Assembly: GCA_029931535.1 (NCBI GenBank)
Contig: JAQPZY010001695.1
Location: 4,282,501-4,346,500 of the forward strand
Reading direction: 5' to 3'
Length of the DNA: 64,000 nt
Source: Margaritifera margaritifera
Taxonomy: Eukaryota; Mollusca; Bivalvia; Unionida; Margaritiferidae
Shown here in pieces: positions 12,010 through 23,166 of this stretch (positions are counted from its first letter, which is position 1; every line of letters begins with the position of its first letter). The notes below the pieces were generated by a model, which saw only the letters and a program-made list of their open reading frames with translations, ran no database searches and was not told where the DNA came from. A program made the position numbers and the translations under genes.

Positions 12010-12148
12010 TCAGCATTCGTTAGGCACCTTTTAGTATCTCTCACAGTGGAACTGAGATTAACTACGTGAGAAAAGGGAGTGACTCAATTTGTTAAAAAAG
12101 GAACAAAGTATATTGTCTATATCACTTCTGGATAGATCTAAAACGAAC

Positions 12149-12679
12149 ATGTTTGAAAACCGTTCCTACTTGTTATCTACAAAGTACACAGTACTTTTCT
12201 GCATCTTTTCCATCTTACTGGAAATATCCCATGCGGCTGAAAATTGTACAACGTGCCAAGAATGTCCCGCCGGATGGCCTGGAATTGGTGACTCTTGCTA
12301 CTTTTTCTCCGTCTTGAAAGTAAACTGGTTCCGTGCAAAGAACGCATGCGAGAACATGGGCAGTCATCTTGCTACCTTGGAAACATTCACGGAAGATATG
12401 TTTGTATCGATCTATTTGAGAAACATTCAAAATCACCTACCAGGCGCAAACTACATATGGATGGGCGGTTCCGATTTGGACAAAGAAGGCCAGTGGAAGT
12501 GGGTTACTGGTGAGCCATTTTCTTACACCAACTGGAGAAAAGGAGGAACAAACGGACAAGTTCAGGCTCCAGACAATCACATGGGCTTGGAACACTGTCT
12601 AGATTGGAGCAATGGATGGAATGACAACAAATGTTATGCCGAGTACCACTTTATCTGCGAAAAGGATATTTGTGTATAA
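12149..12679 (+). CDS. Secreted C-type lectin, intact, single exon
   Basis: A 176-residue protein. Residues 1-29 form a signal peptide (hydrophobic core YTVLFCIFSILL, cleavage likely after SHA). A short Cys-rich linker (C33, C36, C39) leads into one C-type lectin domain, about 39-176. Expected disulphides are C39-C50, C67-C170 and C150-C162; C33, C36 and C175 remain and could link chains. Landmarks are SHLATL (72-77), WMGG (104-107), GQWKW (114-118), GEPFSYTNW (121-129), a QAPDN variant of the QPD sugar/calcium motif (139-143), EHCLDW (148-153) and WND (157-159). From the family, such proteins bind sugars in a calcium-dependent way and serve immunity or shell/mucus matrices; the ligand cannot be read here. 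The first ATG with a signal peptide is chosen over an upstream non-ATG extension. No intron is needed. Five broken relatives and one intact relative lie in the window. Confidence 0.95.
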   Translation: MFENRSYLLSTKYTVLFCIFSILLEISHAAENCTTCQECPAGWPGIGDSCYFFSVLKVNWFRAKNACENMGSHLATLETFTEDMFVSIYLRNIQNHLPGANYIWMGGSDLDKEGQWKWVTGEPFSYTNWRKGGTNGQVQAPDNHMGLEHCLDWSNGWNDNKCYAEYHFICEKDICV

Positions 12680-13071
12680 CAAATGAAATGAAAAAGAAAT
12701 GAAAATGGCTGTGATACAATTGTGATACAAATAAGTGGGCGTGACAAAATCTGAGTATAATGTAATATATCCGTGACTTGGACAAGAAGCATGTGTTAAC
12801 TGTATAGTAGAATGCAGAATATAGATGTACTTGTATTTTTATTATAAATGTTAAGAATTGTTTCATTATGAAGTATATGGTGCCCTGGATCGTTTGGTAC
12901 AAAAGCTATATACAGGTAAGAATTCAAACCCAACCTAAGCAGAGGACACACCAGACTGTGCCTGCCTACAGTGCATGAGTGTAAATAATTATATGAATAT
13001 TCTACACATGATAACATCATTATACCAGTTGTGAGGATGAAGACTAAAAAAGTGTCTGCAAACTCAGTATT
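12680..13071. other. 3' flank of the lectin gene
   Basis: AT-rich flank resembling the 3' flanks of the other lectin copies (a GAATTCAAAC-type block near 12,920 preceded by a TGGTGCCCTGGATC block). No AATAAA signal is visible in the first 400 bases, so the polyadenylation site is undefined. Confidence 0.5.
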
Positions 13072-13596
13072 TTATCTATCTAGTCACGATTTTATTTTCG
13101 GTTGTTTTATTCAGTATCAAACATAATTTCAGAGATCAAATTTTTGCCATAAAGTGTGTAACATGTATTTCTGCGTCCCCTTAACCTGAATGTGAATTAC
13201 TTTTCAAACGTTCATTGGAGTTTTATTTTTTATTTTCGGTAACATTGAAAACGAAAGTGATGGAAAGTTAAGAAACTTACACGTGAAATTTTTTGAACAT
13301 GTACGTAAATATTTGGACCTCAACTTTATGATCAAACACTGAGACGGAACATTTGTACATGAAAAAATTCTGCAATCAACTTTGATATGAAAACACGGTG
13401 TTTAGAAATTATAAGGACGACGAATTGTGTGTACTTGCGTGTTTCTTTAGGGTTAATTAATAAATAACTATCACTGATATCATGATCATTTCGCTTTGAT
13501 CTTTTTACAAAAAGATTGAGAATTTTTATAATATCCTCCCTCTGGCCACCATTCTGTATTCGTTACTCTGTCTACTAAACCACCGGTTGGAAATTG

Positions 13597-13790
13597 ACTA
13601 AACTTGTCCATATGCAACAGGGATATTTTAACTAGACTAAACTTGTCCATATGCAACAGGGATATTTTAACTGGACTAAACTTGTCCATATGCAACAGGG
13701 ATATTTTAACTAGACTAAACTTGTCTATATGCAACAGGGATATTTTAACTAGACTAAACTTGTCCATATGCAACAGGGATATTGTAACTG
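13597..13790 (+). repeat. 39-bp minisatellite, five units
   Basis: Five tandem 39-bp units at the site where duplication copy 1 has two. The unit is a multiple of three, so both strands show frames with a 13-residue repeated peptide; these are not genes. Confidence 0.95.
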
Positions 13791-14278
13791 GATTCTTCTT
13801 TAATTGTGTCCCTGACACACGAGTCAAATTGTCAATAGTTCAAAATTTTAAATATAACATATTTTAAACTTAGTTTTGACAGAAACATTGTATTAATGTG
13901 ATTCTGTAAACTGTACCAATAACCGCTGATTTGAAAAACATCTACAAATGGCGAATTTGCGATGTATAGAATTTAAAATTTTAATATTTCTCGTTGAATA
14001 TTATAAACTGAATTTTCTTCTTTTAAAACCGATTAGCAGTGACATTGTACTATATTATACCTCCCTTGTGCGATAACTCCCTCTTTTAGACAAGATATCA
14101 TAAATAAGCCCCCCTCCCCCCCCCCCCTCTCTCTCTCTCTTAGGGTTTGTTGCCATTTTTGCATCTCGTTGGTAGAAACGTATGAAACTAATATTCATGT
14201 GATGCGACAGCCCAAATAGTATTATCAGGTGGTGGTATCAGCTTAATCCTTAACAAAATGTATGTTTATTCCCCTTCC

Positions 14279-14317
<39 letters not shown>

Positions 14318-14669
14318 TGTTTACAATTAATACAGGTCTTGGCTGTCGCTCAGTTCGAGAATCCTCTCACCCAAACACTTGACCCCGTTCATTAGGAGAA
14401 ATTACATTGCTTACGTGAATGTCCAATACATCCTTGTCGGTGGCTAAAAACAATACACTTCCTTTAACGTTGAATATTTGAGTAAAACTCCCATACATAC
14501 ATTACGGTTCCATAAAAACTACTTTATATTTTGCGCATAAATATTGGGAATGAGTAACACGAATTAAGAGGATGCGCCCCAACTAGTGATAGAGGAATCA
14601 AGTATTGTTGTCTCTACAGCTGCTAGTTAGATCCGACATAAAAACTAGTATACAAAATTCGTTCACACT

Positions 14670-15227
14670 TTTTACATATATATTTGGGTAGATTCTTATT
14701 TGATTCATTCGCATTTCATTTGGAGTATCCCATGCAACATCCACTGTATAACGTGCCGACAATGCCCGGCCAGATAGAAAACTAGGACTCGTGTCACTTT
14801 TTCTCCAACTGGAAATTGACTTGCTGAAAGCAAAGAACACATGCGAAAACATCTTGTTTCCGTGGAGACATTCTTTGAAGAAATATTTGCATCGTGCTGT
14901 CTGAGAAAAATATAAAATCGCTTGTCAGGTGTAAATTACACATGGATGACTGGTTCCGATTTGGAGAAAGGAAGGGCAATGGGTTTTGGTGACTAGTTAG
15001 GCGTTCTCTTACACCAATAGACTGGTTCCGTGAATTTATTTTTGGCTATACAGACGCAGGTGAAATAATCTATTACACCAATTGGAGACAAGGAGGATCA
15101 AACTGACAAGTTCAGACTCTGGACAATTTAGAGGCACGGAACACTACCTTGCTCGGAGAAAAGGGTGGAATGACAATAACTATAATAAAAAGTACCACTT
15201 TCTTTGTGAAAAGGATTTGTCTGTAGC
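14670..15227 (+). pseudogene. C-type lectin pseudogene (duplication copy 2)
   Basis: Essentially the same broken lectin as at 1,480-2,037, with the same frameshifts and premature stops, so it was already dead when the segment duplicated. A few private differences exist, such as the terminal stop TAG in place of TAA and a GGTTCCG in place of TGTTCCG in the domain core. The YHFLCEKDLSV end is clear. Confidence 0.85.
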
Positions 15228-15587
15228 AAATGACGTGAACAATATGCTAAATAATAATTTAATTATGCAGTCATACGTGTTAAAATGTATAATTGCATGA
15301 TAACACAAGCAATATCTATATTCTCCATGATGAATAAAATGTTGAAAAAATATTTCATTTTGAAGGATAATGAGCTCTGGATCACTGATCAAACAAATAT
15401 TTAGAAGTAAACATTCAAACTTGACCAAAACAAAGGACATATTTAACTATGACAGCCTATGGAATCTAATGAAATGCTGTTACAAATTAGGCGATATATA
15501 AAAAGCGAGGGAATGTGTGATGACAAGGAAAATAAATTGATCTGGTTATATTTGTTTAAAATAATGCACCTACTGATGAAAATATAC

Positions 15588-15589
<2 letters not shown>

Positions 15590-15648
<59 letters not shown>
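15590..15648 (+). repeat. AT dinucleotide microsatellite
   Basis: AT tract equivalent to that at 2,400-2,458. Confidence 0.95.
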
Positions 15649-15653
<5 letters not shown>

Positions 15654-15900
15654 GTTCTGAATCTTATGAAGAGCTGTACACGAAGATGTCCTAAAATCCT
15701 AACTCTTGCAAAAGGAGGTAAACCGTAAAGTGGCCCTGTAAACTACGCCAGAAATAGTTGTTTTGAAAACCATGTATACATACCAATAAAAAACCATGTA
15801 TACATACCAATAAAAAAAGCTTTACTCGTGTAATACTTTCAAAATTACGTATATTTACATCGCATGTGCCATAACTTCGTCATTAATACACGCCAAAATG

Positions 15901-15903
<3 letters not shown>

Positions 15904-15963
<60 letters not shown>
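15904..15963 (+). repeat. CT dinucleotide microsatellite at a duplication boundary
   Basis: About 30 CT units. Homology with the first duplication copy ends inside this tract, so the tract marks the breakpoint. Confidence 0.9.
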
Positions 15964-15967
<4 letters not shown>

Positions 15968-16069
15968 AACTATATTTCCGTCTGCAGGTGAATATTAACT
16001 ACGACGCTTATACATTATTTGCACAACTAAGAAGATAGCTTGGATAATTTTACTAAAATGATGACAGAA

Positions 16070-16520
16070 CAATTATTTGATAAAGATAGTCTATTGAAGT
16101 AGTTATTTATACCTAAAGTCAATAATATACAAGATAATCTATTGAAGTAGTTATAGATACCTAAAGTCAATAATATACAAGATTGTCTATTGAAGTAGTA
16201 ATAGATGCCTAAAGTCAATAATATACAAGATTGTCTATGGACGTAGTTATAGATACCTAAAGTCAATAATATACAAGATAATCTATTGAAGTAGTTATAG
16301 ATACCTAAAGTCAATAATATACAAGATAATCTATTGAAGTAGTTATAGATACCTAAAGTCAATAATATACAAGATTGTCTATTGAAGTTGTTATTGGTAC
16401 CTAAATCAATAATATAAAAGATTGTCTATTAAAGTAATTATAGATACCTAAATCAATAATATAAAAGATTGTCTATTTAAGTAATTATAGATACCTAAAG
16501 TCAATAGTATACAAGATTCA
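16070..16520 (+). repeat. 48-bp minisatellite, about nine units
   Basis: A 48-bp unit with ATTGAAGTAGTTATAGATAC and CAATAATATACAAGAT. Successive starts at 16,141 and 16,189 show the period; the last three units are more divergent. Confidence 0.95.
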
Positions 16521-17693
16521 AGTGCTATCTTAGATTTGTGATAATAATAATTTCAATTTTATAACGTTCCCTATTTCATTTTGCTAGAGGAGGAATTTCT
16601 CATGTGTCGCAAAACAAAATTCTGCCATCCTTTCTATTTATCTCAACTTTTGAAAAGCCTACATTCAGTCAATTTTAAGAAATACAATATTATTTATCAT
16701 TTGAAGACAGGCTATTTAGTAACGTATTATTTCCTATTTAAAGTCTACTTCTGTATTATAAAACACAGACATGAAAGTGCAATTAAATTCCAATTTTATT
16801 TTTTATTTCACTGTTGACTCTGTTCTGACGTAATAAACTCTGCACAAAAAGAAAAATAAAGGAAAGAAAAACGGCAACAACAATAAATCAAATTACAAAT
16901 CTCTTGTGAACCATAAATCACAAGCCGTAATAAAATGTAGTTTTCTTTCATTGCGCACCTCATCAATTTGTGGTTTAATATATGTGACGTCAACAAAAGA
17001 CATTAAAAACACCAACGTACGTACCAAGAAAACAACAATAAGGCTGTATTTATTTTATTATCGATCTGATAAGAGGGTGTATGAAGTGACCTGTATATGG
17101 TATTGAATTATGTTTTGATAAGTAAAACCATGGCCATGGAATCTCCTTCAAGAAAATATCGCTTTTATCATAAAAATACCACTAATCGCAAAGATACCAC
17201 TAATCGCAATGATATCACTAATCGCAATGAGATAGATACCACTAATGAGATAGAATATACGTGTGAAGACTGTAACTACCATCAATTATCTAAATAACAA
17301 TTTGTCCAACAAAATTAAAGCTGATGAACGTGCTTTTCTTTTAGTTTGACCATAAAAAGGTATAAAGAAAGTTTATTAATCTAACTTGGCTTCCGAGTCG
17401 GAATCAGCGTTGCTTAAACGTCTCTACCTGCCTCGCTATCTGTCTACCTACCTAACCACATATATGTACCGATCTACATACATATTATGCTAAGCGCCGT
17501 TTTGCAACAGTGCGTCGCTTCGAAATAGCCCGGTGCAGTTTTGCGACCTTTGCCTGGTATAAAACAGAGAACACACCAGACTTTCATGTTGGCGTCGACC
17601 ATTGGCTTTAATTTGTACCTGCCTACCTACCTACCTACATACATACATATATACCTATACGTACCTACCTAACTGCGTACATACATACTCAAA
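16521..17693. other. Intergenic, nothing recognised
   Basis: AT-rich. Contains small repeats only: CACTAATCGCAA-type triplets near 17,185-17,240 and ACCT/ACAT runs near 17,615-17,690. Short open frames here lack recognisable domains. Confidence 0.6.
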
Positions 17694-17880
17694 GCCGCGG
17701 TGGGTCAGTGGTTAAGACGTTGGAATCATGATCAGAAGGGTGCAGATTATATTCCAACCATCAGATCAGCCCCGATCGACTACTATGGTGTTTCCTTGGC
17801 CAGAATATTTTATTCTACTTGCCTCGACGCTGTATAACTTTCAAAGTGCTGTTGTGCCGTAAAAAAAACGAAAACCAAGA
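17694..17880 (+). mobile_element. tRNA-derived SINE
   Basis: Starts AAAGCCGCGGTGGGTCAG with an A-box-like GGGTCAGTGGTTAAGACG. A B-box-like region (GCAGATTATATTCCAACC) follows about 35 bp on, and the tail is of the type GTGCTGTTGTGCCGTAAA. The head and tail match the family seen at 8,491 and 18,154. It is followed by a CATA-rich microsatellite. Confidence 0.8.
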
Positions 17881-18153
17881 CATGCATACATATATACATA
17901 TATGCATGCATACATACGTACGTACATACATACATATATGCATGCTACATGTATACATGCACAGATACATACAAGTATTAAAAGGGCGAAATGTCGCAGG
18001 TCGCGAAAAGGCACACAATAAATACACTAATTAGTAGGTAGATAGTTGTGCTTAAACTGTTTGTTTTCCAATGTGTGGAACCCTTTTACAAATAGTCCAT
18101 GAGATAGGTCAGTTAGTATAACTTTAAGCTACAAGACGACTCTTCAATGGAGG

Positions 18154-18305
18154 TTCCGCGGTTACTATATAGCCAGGATTGTGCTGACGTGCCGTTAAAC
18201 CCGACCTATACATACATACATACATACATACATACATACATACATACATACATACATACATACATACCTACCTACATACATACATACATACACACATACA
18301 TACAC
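18154..18305 (+). mobile_element. 3' SINE fragment followed by a (CATA)n tract
   Basis: About 50 bp of the SINE tail (GTGCTGACGTGCCGTTAAAC) preceded by a truncated head, then about 100 bp of CATA repeats with CCTA variants. A tRNA-like promoter half is not intact here. Confidence 0.7.
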
Positions 18306-19082
18306 CGGATCCGTAGCCTATACAATTCTCTCCATCTCGTAGTACTAAACATGGTTAAACGTACCGTACTGATACAAGTATATTGATCAATCTCAAAATG
18401 CATTTTGCGAATAATATAGCCAGTACATGTAATTATGTTTTGAAGATAGACAAATACAATGCGGCACACATGCTACTTTTGTGAAAGATTTGTTTGCATT
18501 TTATCATTTTCATAACGACGAGAGAAAGAAAGAGCAAAACATTGCCAGTGTTCCTTCTTTACTGTACTAGTATATATTTCTAACAATACATATATTTACT
18601 ATGCATTAAACTAATTAATTTCAGAACAGTCAAGCAGATTAAAAAGTTATTCAAAGCAAGTTTGAAGCTCTGCCAGTTAAATGTAAATTCCTTGACATGA
18701 TTGATAGGAATAACCATAAAAAAGAAAAAGAAACGAATAACTCAACACATAAAAAAATTCTAAAAATTTACCTTGGTGATATATATCTCCCTGACATCAA
18801 GGAAAGTTGTACTAACGCTGAAAACAAATACTTCATCATATATAGTGAAATATGTTTGTTTAAGCACATTAATGTTTGTTCATACTATGTTTTTAATTGT
18901 TGCAATATATGTGCCTAATTTTATTGATACAATTGTCATATCCAGTAAGTTGAATTTTTGACAGTAAATATTTTATCTTCTATCTTTTTGGGAGAAAATG
19001 TAATATGTTGTTTGTTTAATCAGTCAATGAAGGAAACTATTTGTAAAAAAAATGTAATACAAGAACCTCATGTTATTTTGCG
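18306..19082. other. Intergenic, nothing recognised
   Basis: AT-rich; the short frames at 18,697-18,961 overlap in two phases and lack any domain. Confidence 0.6.
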
Positions 19083-19198
19083 GAACCCCAAAATAGTTCC
19101 AAGGTGATGCTGAACCCCAAAATAGTCCCTAGGTGATGCTGAACCCCAAAATAGTTCCTAGGTGATGCTGAACCCAAAAATAGTTCCTAGGTGAAAAC
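19083..19198 (+). repeat. 29-bp tandem repeat, four units
   Basis: Four units of GAACCCCAAAATAGTTCC followed by TAGGTGATGCT. Confidence 0.95.
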
Positions 19199-19747
19199 CA
19201 AACCAATTTTATTATACTCATTAAGACTGACTGTGATATCTTCATGTGAGAAAAAGCAAACATGCAAAGCAAGTACTCGGCATCTTTACTACTAACACTA
19301 CTACCAGTAATATTAAGTTATTTTTTAAAAGTACTAAATTAATTCCATAGCACACAGTAATGCTCTAAATCATTTTCTTATCTAACTTTATGAAAATAAG
19401 TAGTAATCATGCAGTTATCAAACTTTATCGGGAGTATATCTCCAACAAATTCCAAGAGACATCAATAAATGAAGTTCTTAATTTTCTTATAGCAACTCTG
19501 TGAGAACTGCATGACAATCATTAACCATGCAATTATCTCACTTGAGTTTGCGAACTGTTGCCATATTTCCGGACAGAACAACTAATGTAAAGATGTATAT
19601 AAAGTAGTTTTCTATTGAGTGCTTCATGTTAAGCGGTGACTATATATCGCAATCCGACTCGTCTTTTGAGATCACTACGATATTTTCTGTTGCAAAAGAG
19701 AACGTCATGTTGTTCCCTAAGGAAACTAGGTGAATAGTTCGTGCTCA
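19199..19747. other. Intergenic, nothing recognised
   Basis: AT-rich spacer between two arrays. A possible TATATAAAG lies near 19,597 but no gene follows. Confidence 0.5.
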
Positions 19748-20331
19748 GCAATAAATATGCAGGTAATATCAGATTTACAAAGCAATAAATATGCAGGTAA
19801 TATCAGATTTACAAAGCAATAAATATGCAGGTAATATCAGATTTACAAAACAATAAATATGCAGGAAATATCACATTTACAAAACAATAAATATGCAGAT
19901 AATATCAGATTTACAAAGCAATAAGAATGCAGAAAATATCAGATTTACAAAGCAATAAATATGCAGATAATATCAGATTTACAAAGCAATACGAATGCAG
20001 AAAATATCAGATTTACAAAGCAATAAATATGCAGATAATATCAGATTTACAAAGCAATAAATATGCAGGTAATATAAGATTTACAAAGCAATAAATATGC
20101 AGGTAATATCAGATTTACAAAGCAATAAATATGCAGGTAATATCAGATTTACAAAACAATAAATATGCAGATACTATCAGACTTACAAAGCAATAAATAT
20201 GCAGATAATATCAGATTTACAAAGCAATAAATATGCAGGTAATATCAGATTTACAAAGCAATAAATATGCAGAAAATATCAGATTTACAAAGCAATAAAT
20301 ATGCAGGTAATATCAGATTTACAAAGCAATT
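19748..20331 (+). repeat. 34-bp minisatellite, about 17 units
   Basis: Unit AATAAATATGCAGGTAATAT followed by CAGATTTACAAAGC, 34 bp. Variants GGTAA/GATAA/GAAAA alternate. Confidence 0.97.
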
Positions 20332-20370
20332 TTATATTTGTTTTATGAATTAGTAAAATAGTATCAGAAT

Positions 20371-20372
20371 AG

Positions 20373-20462
<90 letters not shown>
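20371..20462 (+). repeat. AC then AT compound microsatellite
   Basis: About 40 bp of AC followed directly by about 52 bp of AT. Confidence 0.95.
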
Positions 20463-20466
<4 letters not shown>

Positions 20467-20469
20467 TAG

Positions 20470-21420
20470 CACTCACAATAATGTTAAGATAATTAAATGC
20501 GACCTCTATATTCTTTTGCTTAAGAATATCATTTAATATTCCTCAAAATTCTTGAATAAATATACATTTCCAAATAGATGCATTCAAGTTTCTTTAATCA
20601 TATTTTAAAAATCACACAATGAGGAGGATTGTATTTTAGAGAGAAAGGTACTAATTATTATTATTCTCATGATGTATATATACCGTCATTATCTCAGTTT
20701 AGTGTCTGATGTACATTTGAAAAGGAAAATGATGTATCGTTTAAGATTACAGTGTTAAAAATCTTATGCAAATATTTAATGGAATTTTTAATATGGTTTT
20801 GCTTTCTTCTTATATTATGTCTACTGTGTTCATTATTAAAAAAATAAACTGAAAAAAATACTCTGGTACACTTTCAGCCGTGATTATCTAGGATAGTAAG
20901 ATAGTACTTTGTATTGTTACCAAATTTGTCTCTTATTTTAGAAATTCATAGAGAATTATCAGGTCATAATTTTTATACATGTTTTAAAACGAGCACTTGT
21001 TTTTATTTAAATAAATAAATAAATAAATATAACAGGATGCCTAGAATATCATTATGAAAAATGAAAGTCTTTTGGAAAATGTCCTGTGGTAGATATTCAC
21101 CTCCCAAAGGAAGGGAGACAATTCTGTTGACTGTCTCAATAAAATGCAGAAAGTTGTATAACTTCTCACCAGACTGATAGACTCCATGAAATTAGATTAT
21201 ACAGTTATTAAGGAAGACATCATACAATCATAAAAACCTGATATTGTAACAAATTCATAATTCAAAATAATACATTTTAAAACATATTACAGGCGATTAT
21301 GCAATATTAAAATAATATCAAACATTTATTTGATCTTGAGTCAGGTAAGGGTCTTCTTTAATTTGGGTGATACTACAGTATTATGACTTTAATTCTGCCT
21401 TCTATTTACTACAAGTAACA
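20470..21420 (+). repeat. Duplicated segment, copy 1 (pair with 39,516-41,600)
   Basis: Shares long homology with 39,516-41,600: blocks with GACCTCTATATTCTTTTGC, TTCAGAAATTCAT-like, and ATAAAATGCAGAAAGTTGTA occur in the same order. This copy has one unit of the 27-bp motif (20,695-20,725) that forms an array in the other copy. It also has the empty site (near 21,365) of a MITE present in the other copy. Confidence 0.9.
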
Positions 21421-21958
21421 TTCTTCACTGGTTAGCATACGCCAGAAAAAATCAGCGAAAAAAATATTAATAACTTTCTTAAGGACTAAAATAGGCATGC
21501 AATAACAGCTGACTGGCCCAGTTAATGTGGTGATAACTAAAAGAGTTGACAAAACTTAAACCTATTTGATAAATCTGTTTTTTCTTTATCTGTAGCAACA
21601 CTGAAGTGCAACTGTCAAGTTCGGCATTTGCCCAAGTGTGGTTTGCTCCAGTGTTCAATTCATTTTCAAGACAACGGTATAAGTGGACGGTCATGTCATG
21701 CCACAGATTATAAATATTATGTCCAGAAAACTAAAACTCAGGTACCACACTCAGCTAGTTACGATGCAGTTTTACAAATACAAGATATGACCATTTATTC
21801 CTCAAATCTCCACCCATGTTGTTGCTTTGGAAGTAAACTGCACCCTGAACGTTTAAAATGGAAGACAGTGCATCTAAGGTGAAATGTAGGAAGTTTTTAG
21901 ATCCAATGGCTATATCCGAAAATGAAAAACCGCCTATATATTAGTGACCTTAACATTG
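21421..21958. other. Intergenic, no gene supported
   Basis: A frame of 84 codons at 21,628-21,882 is cysteine-containing but matches no domain I know and has no promoter or splice context. I leave it uncalled. Confidence 0.5.
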
Positions 21959-23166
21959 CCATACACACTATGGTATCATACATTGTATGCCATACACACT
22001 GTTGTATCATACATTGTATGCCATGCACACTATGGTATCATACATTGTATGCCATACACACTGTGGTATCATACATTGTATGCCATACACACTGTGGTGT
22101 CATACATTGTATGCCATACACACTATGGTATCATACATTGTATGCCATACACACTGTGGTATCATACATTGTATGCCATACACACTGTGGTATCATACAT
22201 TGTATGCCATACACACTGTGGTATCATACATTGATTGCCATACACACTATGGTATCATACATTGTATGCCATACACACTGTGGTATCATACATTGTATGC
22301 CATACACACTGTGGTATCATACATTGTATGCCATACACACTGTGGTATCATACATTGTATGCCATACACACTCTGGTATCATACATTGTATGCCATACAC
22401 ACTGTGGTATCATACATTATATGCCACACACACTGTGGTATCATATATTGTATGCCATACACACTGTGGTATCATACATTGTATGCCATACACACTATGG
22501 TATCATACATTGTATGCCATACACACTGTGGTATCATACATTGTATGCCATACACACTGTGCTATCATACATTGTATGCCATACACACTATGGTATCATA
22601 CATTGTATGCCATACACACTGTGGTATCATACATTGTATGCCATACACACTGTGGTATCATACATTGTATGCCATACACACTGTGGTATCATACATTGAT
22701 TGCCATACACACTATGGTATCATACATTGTATGCCATACACACTGTGGTATCATACATTGTATGCCATACACACTGTGGTATCATACATTGTATGCCATA
22801 CACACTGTGGTATCATACATTGTATGCCATACACACTCTGGTATCATACATTGTATGCCATACACACTGTGGTATCATACATTGTATGCCATACACACTA
22901 TGGTATCATACATTGTATGCCATACACACTGTGGTATCATACATTGTATGCCATACACACTGTGCTATCATACATTGTATGCCATACACACTATGGTATC
23001 ATACATTGTATGCCATACACACTGTGGTATCATACATTATATGCCATACACACTGTGGTATCATACATTGTATGCCATACACACTGTGGTATCATACATT
23101 GTATGCCATACACACTATGGTATCATACATTGTATGCCATACACACTGTGGTATCATACATTGTAT
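21959..23166 (+). repeat. 31-bp satellite array, about 39 units
   Basis: Unit CATACACACTGTGGTATCAT followed by ACATTGTATGC, 31 bp. The unit contains no stop in any phase and 31 is not a multiple of three, so all three forward frames stay open for about 1.2 kb and each reads the same peptide cycle. This is an artefact, not a 448-residue protein. Marker variants (a GATTGCC unit at 22,231 and again at 22,696) show a 465-bp higher-order duplication of 15 units. Confidence 0.97.

Larger units (their letters stand above)
13072..15921 (+). repeat. Segmental duplication, copy 2 (pair with 1-2,735)
   Basis: Same orientation and near-identical to 1-2,735, starting 392 bp after the stop of the intact lectin. 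Differences are mostly in tandem repeats: five against two 39-bp units, a longer C/CT tract near 14,105-14,140, and a CT run of about 60 bp near 15,904-15,963 against about 26 bp in copy 1. Confidence 0.95.

Noticed and set aside
12089..12148. A 20-codon N-terminal extension of the intact lectin
   Set aside because: It begins at a non-ATG codon; the ATG at 12,149 gives a normal signal peptide.
13486..13867. Frames of 113 and 87 codons on opposite strands
   Set aside because: They cross the 39-bp minisatellite; the duplication copy with two units has no such frames.
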